A stretch of 11,603 bases of DNA, taken from NCBI GenBank assembly GCA_003024985.2, contig PXIH01S0011286.1; one strand, 5' to 3'. This document shows positions 7,710 to 11,603 of the stretch, piece by piece. The position numbers were made by a program, and so were the translations under genes. A model generated the notes under the pieces. That model did not search any database, had not been told where the DNA came from, and was given only the letters and a program-made list of their open reading frames with translations. The stretch's first letter is position 1; each line of letters starts with the position of its first letter. The stretch comes from Euperipatoides rowelli. Taxonomy: Eukaryota > Onychophora > Udeonychophora > Euonychophora > Peripatopsidae.

Positions 7710-8164
7710 CAAGCGTGTCAAACTCAAAACCTGGCGTGGGCCAAATAAACAAGGTTTAAGTTTATGAGGGTCTCAAAAAAAAAGGAAAGCTTCATAATCA
7801 ATTTTCATTTAAACGCTCCAACTGCCACTTTCTTGAAAATTTCTATGTTCGTCAGCAATTTTTTGTTTATTTCTACTACCACTTGGCTTTGATAGAGCAT
7901 GCTGAACACAAAGGAACGAAATAAATGAATAATCATTAAAATTGTTTAAAAAAATACAACATTTAAATAAATAGTAATATTTTTTCTTGAACATTAACTT
8001 ACCAGACACTGAATAATTGCACAATTTAATAAGCTTTATGGAAATGGTGTGCCTGTGCGTAAAGTGACACAAAATTAGCATACTGTAATTGGCTGGGCCT
8101 GGGCCGCACAAATAATTGCTTCAGGGCCGCATGTGGCCCATGGGCCATGAGTTTTACACCCCTG
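7710..8164. mobile_element. Internally deleted hAT element, 455 bp
   Basis: The left end is CAAGCGTGTCAAACTCA and the right end read inward is CAGGGGTGTAAAACTCA, matching at 14 of 17 positions. The CAGGGGTGTCAAACTC start with a GGCCC-rich subterminal region (GGCCCATGGGCC at 8136-8147) is a form I know from hAT elements of the Charlie type. Perfect 8-bp target-site duplications GTTTATGA flank it. The left end has lost two of the CAGGGG bases (CAAGCG), so the copy has aged. The right end is better preserved. Only a stub of a possible transposase start remains (see 7815-7905), so this is a deletion derivative moved by an enzyme encoded elsewhere. Confidence 0.9.
7815..7905 (-). pseudogene. Possible N-terminal stub of a hAT transposase
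   Basis: On the minus strand inside the second hAT element an open frame reads HALSKPSGSRNKQKIADEHR followed by NFQE. hAT transposases of the Charlie/ZBED-related type commonly begin with a short basic lead, then a D/E-E-x-R-x-F-x-x-x-W pattern ahead of a BED zinc finger. Here the W and following residues (KWQLERLNE) appear in the +1 frame after QE, implying one frameshift. The sequence then runs into the element's left end, so the zinc finger and catalytic core are missing. The frame is open for about 100 codons (7809-8111), but its upstream part looks like non-coding element sequence. The identity is inferred from a short motif only. Confidence 0.45.
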
Positions 8165-8172
8165 GTTTATGA
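8165..8172. repeat. 8-bp target-site duplication, right copy (GTTTATGA)
   Basis: This is an exact copy of 7702-7709, right after the CCCCTG end of the second hAT element. Confidence 0.9.
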
Positions 8173-8510
8173 TATCAAAATATATTTTTGAAAAAAATTG
8201 AAAAAACAATAGAGTGGATACATCTGACATTGATCAGAACCATAAAGTGAAAACTTGGAATCTGTTTAGATCTAAAGTTAATGAATACAGTAATTCAAGG
8301 AGATATAAGAGGATTTACTGGCTTAGATAAAATAGGCCAAAGAATTAACAACTTAAACAGGGTATCAATATTTTACCAGTAAAATTTGATAATGACAGCA
8401 TTGATCTGGATACATTCAGTTTGCCAGAAAATCGTACATCGTTTCGACAATATGCGTGTATTTTTCTAATATATTTTTCTTGTTCAGAATTAAAAAAGAT
8501 TATCTATTAA
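8173..8510 (+). pseudogene. Decayed, unrecognised coding region, 3' part after the hAT insertion
   Basis: The coding-like plus-strand signal resumes beyond the insertion. One frame gives NRVDTSDIDQNHKVKTWNLF (about 8208-8267) then NSRRYKRIYWL. Another gives INILPVKFDNDSIDLDTF (about 8367-8420) then LPENRTSFRQYA, and is open to a stop near 8508. The composition contrasts with the lysine/isoleucine/asparagine junk of chance frames in the surrounding AT-rich DNA. Removing the hAT element and one GTTTATGA joins this part directly to 7709, consistent with a single original region. No motif is recognised. Frame changes and stops show that it is dead. Confidence 0.42.
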
Positions 8511-9985
8511 ATTGTAATCTCTTTTAAAGTTTTAATTTATTAAAGATAACAGGAAGCTTGAAATAAGTCTTTTCAGATTTCATTTAAAAAAATTGATTAT
8601 AATTTTAAAATAATTAATATCTTTTATCTGACAATTTGAGCTTGTAAGGAAAGAGAGAGAAAAAAAATGTACCATATGTATAGAATTAAATATGAATATT
8701 ATCAATTCTAATTATATCCTAATATAAATGAGAAAACTATAATTTATGAACTTAATATGTACACTTTTTAATTATCTACATATAGTCTACTGTATTAAAA
8801 AACTACTAAATAACAGAAGTGCAATATATCAGATGTAATTTTTATATTATTCAAATATTATTTTTAAAAAATGGGGGGGGGGGAGATGATTACTGATGTA
8901 CACTAGCACGATCTCATGAACGGCATGAAAAAAAATATAATTTTTCGTAAACATAAAAAGAAAATTAGGGGAAAAATTAATTTTCTAAAAGTATAATTAT
9001 TTAGCTTTAAAACTGCACAAAAATTTTGAAAATCGGTTAAGTTTTACTACTTTTATCTTCATTTAAAAAAAAAATACCCTAGACCTGAAACAAAAGTCAA
9101 ACTGTAGGATATAAACTCGGAAAAAAAGGAGCAAAACAATATACAACACATCAGAAAACATCTCACTCCAATTTATGTGAAAACTGTTATAAAATTAAAT
9201 CTGTTTAAGGGCAATTCAATCACTGTGCACTGATCGAGGTGAAATAGTACTCAGATGATGTAAAATGATGTGTATTTTGTTTAACGTAATTCTTAGAAAA
9301 CTCATTAGAAAGTGAAATTTCTCATCACAAAAAAAAAAAAGAACATGCATTCAAACTTAACAAAACATATCCATACTTTAGAGGATAAATATCCCTTTTA
9401 GATCATTTGGGAGTCCTAAATAGGACTCGATGTAAGAAATTTAACTTACAAAGATTAATATAAATAATGGTAGCGACTGAGTCCAGGAGGATATGGATAG
9501 GCTTGTACTACAGTTACTGAATATACTATGCAACCAAATTGCCTCTGGAAGCCTTCTTTCTAAATTCCACCTAATAGAAGATAGGGTACTTACTGTACAG
9601 TTGGCATTCAACTTCTCTATTACTAAGTCCAGCCTTATGATATTAATAATAAACTGCTTAAATCTTATTGGAGTCGTATGGGGAAAAAAAGGTCAAAAAA
9701 ATTGTTCAAACAAACACTATTGTGCAGTTAAAATGTCATAACTTTGGCATCCTTTGAGAGGTAATCTTTTTTTAAAGGGGATTTCATCCTTTTAACTTAT
9801 AATGTATTATTAATAAAATTCAAATTAAGTAGTAAATAAAGTAACATGACTTTTGTAAAAAATCCAAATAATCAAATAATTTTATTAATACTTTTATGAA
9901 TACAGTTTATATATAAAATTTATATATAAAATTTAATTCTTACAATAATCTTAAAAAAAAAAAATTACAGTATAAATAATGCGCT
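8511..9985. other. No gene seen; AT-rich sequence
   Basis: Notable small items are a G-run of 11 at 8873-8883; a perfect hairpin GAGTCCTA-AA-TAGGACTC at 9411-9428; an A-run at 9329-9340; and a 17-bp-scale tandem AT repeat (TTTATATATAAAA twice) at about 9907-9933. The 82-codon plus-strand frame at 9493-9741 resembles no family I know and has no supporting context. Confidence 0.5.
9411..9428. repeat. Perfect short hairpin
   Basis: GAGTCCTA at 9411-9418 pairs with TAGGACTC at 9421-9428 across two A residues. The stem is 8 bp with no mismatch. No T-run or gene end is nearby to suggest a function. Confidence 0.6.
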
Positions 9986-10084
9986 ATGGTTTCTTGTTGC
10001 CATTTTATTTCACAAACTACCACAAGATGTCAGTGCAATATAAGTGTGCTAGAAGTGTACACTTTCTTAAGCTGTCTCAATTCA

Positions 10085-10139
10085 AAAGTGAGAGTCAAAG
10101 TCAAATTCAAAGTCACAGTGGGAGTCAGAGTGAGAGTCG
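10085..10139. repeat. Degenerate hexanucleotide minisatellite (AGAGTC/AAAGTC type)
   Basis: About nine 6-bp units follow one another: GAGAGTC, AAAGTC, AAATTC, AAAGTC, ACAGTG, GGAGTC, AGAGTG, AGAGTC. In one plus-strand frame this produces alternating valine with a basic or small residue (VRVKVKFKVTVGVRVRVG), which explains the open frame at 9986-10210 without needing a gene. Confidence 0.8.
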
Positions 10140-10147
10140 GCATTAAA

Positions 10148-10384
10148 TCAATTGAAACACGGCCTCAGACTGCGTGCATATTTTTGTTTAATAGTTTCAA
10201 TCTCTGTTAGCTCGTCAGATGGCATTGGGATCGTAGTTTGGTCTTGTAGTGATCCTATGTAGTCTTCATACTGTATTATTTGTATTTGGTTTTCAGTGTT
10301 GTCTTGATCAGGGTTATCATCAACTACATTAACTTCTTCAGTTGGGAAACATATTTTTTTGCTGATGAGAATTGCAGATAGCAT
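10148..10384 (-). CDS. Acidic open frame of 78 codons, possible exon or gene fragment, unrecognised
   Basis: The minus-strand product is rich in D, E, N and Q (for example EEVNVVDDNPDQDNTENQ, then PMPSDELTEIETIKQKYAR), unlike the phenylalanine/lysine/isoleucine composition of chance frames here. This balanced, acidic and polar make-up suggests real coding history. I recognise no family. Acidic linkers of this kind occur in transposases and nuclear proteins, but that is only an analogy. The ATG at 10382-10384 may not be the true start: TTCTCATCAG on the minus strand, ending near 10364, could be a 3' splice site just upstream of codons for KKICFPTEE. The frame ends in TGA directly beside the hexanucleotide minisatellite. 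It may be one exon, a decayed fragment, or chance. Confidence 0.3.
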   Translation of the reverse strand: MLSAILISKKICFPTEEVNVVDDNPDQDNTENQIQIIQYEDYIGSLQDQTTIPMPSDELTEIETIKQKYARSLRPCFN

Positions 10385-11061
10385 AGTTGGTAACTATGGC
10401 GACTGTACAATTAGCTCTCTTTTGTTGATATTAACTCGTTCTGTTATTTATTTAGCTCTCTTTCTTTTCATTTTTGTTGCCTTTTGCAATAAGATGAATA
10501 ATTCTGATATTCTTTTTTATTTCAGGACTGGGATATGGAGTGCGGGTATGATGAGGGACTGTGCTGGGGGGGGGGCACTGTAGGAGGAGAGAAGATAGTC
10601 ACAAAGTACAAACATAAAATAAGAACAATAATCATTCCAAAAGTTAATAAAGTATGAAAGATAAACGATATTTAAGATTCTATATCATTTCTATAAATTT
10701 TATAGACAGATTTGAATCATTTTGTGATTCTAAACAAATGAACATTGTAAAAAGGTAACTTGTCTGGCAAAGTGTAACTAAAAATTAGGAAGAAATCAGG
10801 ATGATTTATTTTGTTATTTGCTAATTTAGTTAGCAAATGATAAATATATATATTATAACATACCAAGCCCCCCAGGGGGTCACTAGTCTGCTACAGAATA
10901 TGTAATAATACACAGCGGAGAGGATAATAATAATGGTAGGACTTTGCGTTGCTGCAGTACTGTTATCTGATATAAAATGAGTAGGAAACAAAACTGGTTA
11001 CGGTAAATAAATCTTTTTTTCTTATTCTGAGTAAATAAATCTATTACACTGATAAGTATTA

Positions 11062-11085
11062 CCAGCTAGTTAACTGACTAGCTGG
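11062..11085. repeat. Perfect inverted repeat, 9-bp stem
   Basis: CCAGCTAGT at 11062-11070 pairs with ACTAGCTGG at 11077-11085 around the 6-nt spacer TAACTG. No adjacent T-run or gene end is present, so no terminator or operator role is claimed. Confidence 0.7.
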
Positions 11086-11225
11086 CATACTAGAAAATAA
11101 TAAATACAAAAGTCCATGGACTGGACAAAATGTTGGAGAGCTAGTAGTCACCTAAAGTGGGTGGCTACCACTCTCGAAGATAATGACAAAGAAGGAATAA
11201 AGGAGAAGCCTTTTAAAAGTACAAA

Positions 11226-11252
11226 ACTAATTATACAGCATGTATAATTAGT
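11226..11252. repeat. Perfect inverted repeat, 10-bp stem
   Basis: ACTAATTATA at 11226-11235 pairs with TATAATTAGT at 11243-11252 around the 7-nt spacer CAGCATG. It lies about 140 bp from the similar hairpin at 11062-11085. The two share no sequence beyond CTA/TAG elements. Confidence 0.7.
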
Positions 11253-11603
11253 AACTAAATTAGCATTAACTCGCACATTCCAAAGTTAGAACATCCGTCA
11301 CGCATTTACTAATTAAAGTAAACACGTGATGGATGAAAACATATGGAATATACGAGGAAATGTAAACAGACATAATTTTAGAAATATACAGCAAATAATA
11401 AAACTATTATATTATAAGCNAAACGGATCAACATAGTCCTCCCCGCTATGGAAGAAAAAAAAATTACATTTTTTTTTTGTTGTTGTTGTTTCTCAAATTT
11501 TCTATTAAATTTATGCCACAGTTATATTTTACTAAGAGAAATGAAACCATTTAATTATAAATATTCCACACAAAAATTTATTTAACACAATATTAAAATA
11601 AAA

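Larger units (their letters stand above)
10600..11603. other. No gene seen; AT-rich sequence with short perfect hairpins and an ambiguous base
   Basis: This segment has no supported frame. It contains two perfect inverted repeats (separate entries), a GCCCCCCAGGGGG near-palindrome at 10867-10879, a (TTG)n tract at about 11479-11490, and a single unresolved base N at 11420. Confidence 0.5.

Noticed and set aside
9493-9741. 82-codon plus-strand open frame
   Set aside because: No recognisable motif, no homology signal by eye and no conserved context; its length is possible by chance in a 11.6-kb window.
9986-10210. 74-codon plus-strand open frame
   Set aside because: The open state is due mainly to the hexanucleotide minisatellite.
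10359-10583. 74-codon plus-strand open frame
   Set aside because: It is a hydrophobic T-rich frame with a G-run at its end, partly antisense to the acidic frame. A possible splice acceptor TTATTTCAG at about 10521-10529 is not supported by any coding exon after it.
10861-10990. Possible tRNA or structured RNA
   Set aside because: No cloverleaf, T-loop consensus or internal promoter boxes could be traced; only a short GC palindrome is present.
11420-11420. Ambiguous base N
   Set aside because: It is a sequencing or assembly uncertainty, not a biological feature.

Overview
The window looks like AT-rich (roughly 70% A+T by eye), non-coding nuclear DNA from an animal, probably an invertebrate. 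The invertebrate guess rests on hAT-type DNA transposons, a CR1/L2/jockey-like LINE tail and one decayed protein family that I remember as multicopy in arthropods. No intact gene, rRNA, tRNA, CRISPR array, bacterial-type operon or promoter is visible. Every convincing coding signal is a broken remnant with stops and frameshifts, and most remaining short open frames are chance or low-complexity frames.

Layout. 1-300: a GC-richer segment with two tandem 55-58 bp units. About 269-600, minus strand: the decayed C-terminal end of a non-LTR retrotransposon reverse transcriptase. 600-1616: no gene seen. 1617-3204: a very long imperfect palindrome (two ~300 bp arms around a 9-nt loop at 2904-2912), whose left arm is split by a 976-bp hAT-type element at 1697-2672. 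That element has CAGGGG...CCCCTG ends and a perfect 8-bp target-site duplication, and its interior holds its own degenerate tandem units. 3451-4213, plus strand: a pseudogene of a conserved invertebrate family, interrupted by stops, frameshifts and a 69-bp tandem duplication. 4214-6380: mostly AT-rich filler with homopolymer palindromes, a GTAC-rich patch and one GC-richer patch at 5815-5975.

6380-8500, plus strand: a decayed, unrecognised coding region whose reading frame can be followed in pieces. It is split by a second hAT element (7710-8164), again with a perfect 8-bp target-site duplication and a possible stub of the hAT transposase N-terminus. 8510-11603: AT-rich sequence with a hexanucleotide minisatellite (10085-10139), an acidic open frame of uncertain status on the minus strand (10148-10384), several short perfect hairpins and one ambiguous base (11420).

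The window is best read as a record of insertions. A foldback-like element was later hit by one hAT element, and an unidentified coding region, apparently already in place, was later hit by another. In both cases the target sequence reads continuously once the hAT element and one copy of the 8-bp duplication are removed, which fixes the order of events. There is no functional gene partnership to describe. Family assignments come from reading motifs by eye and from memory, with no database search.
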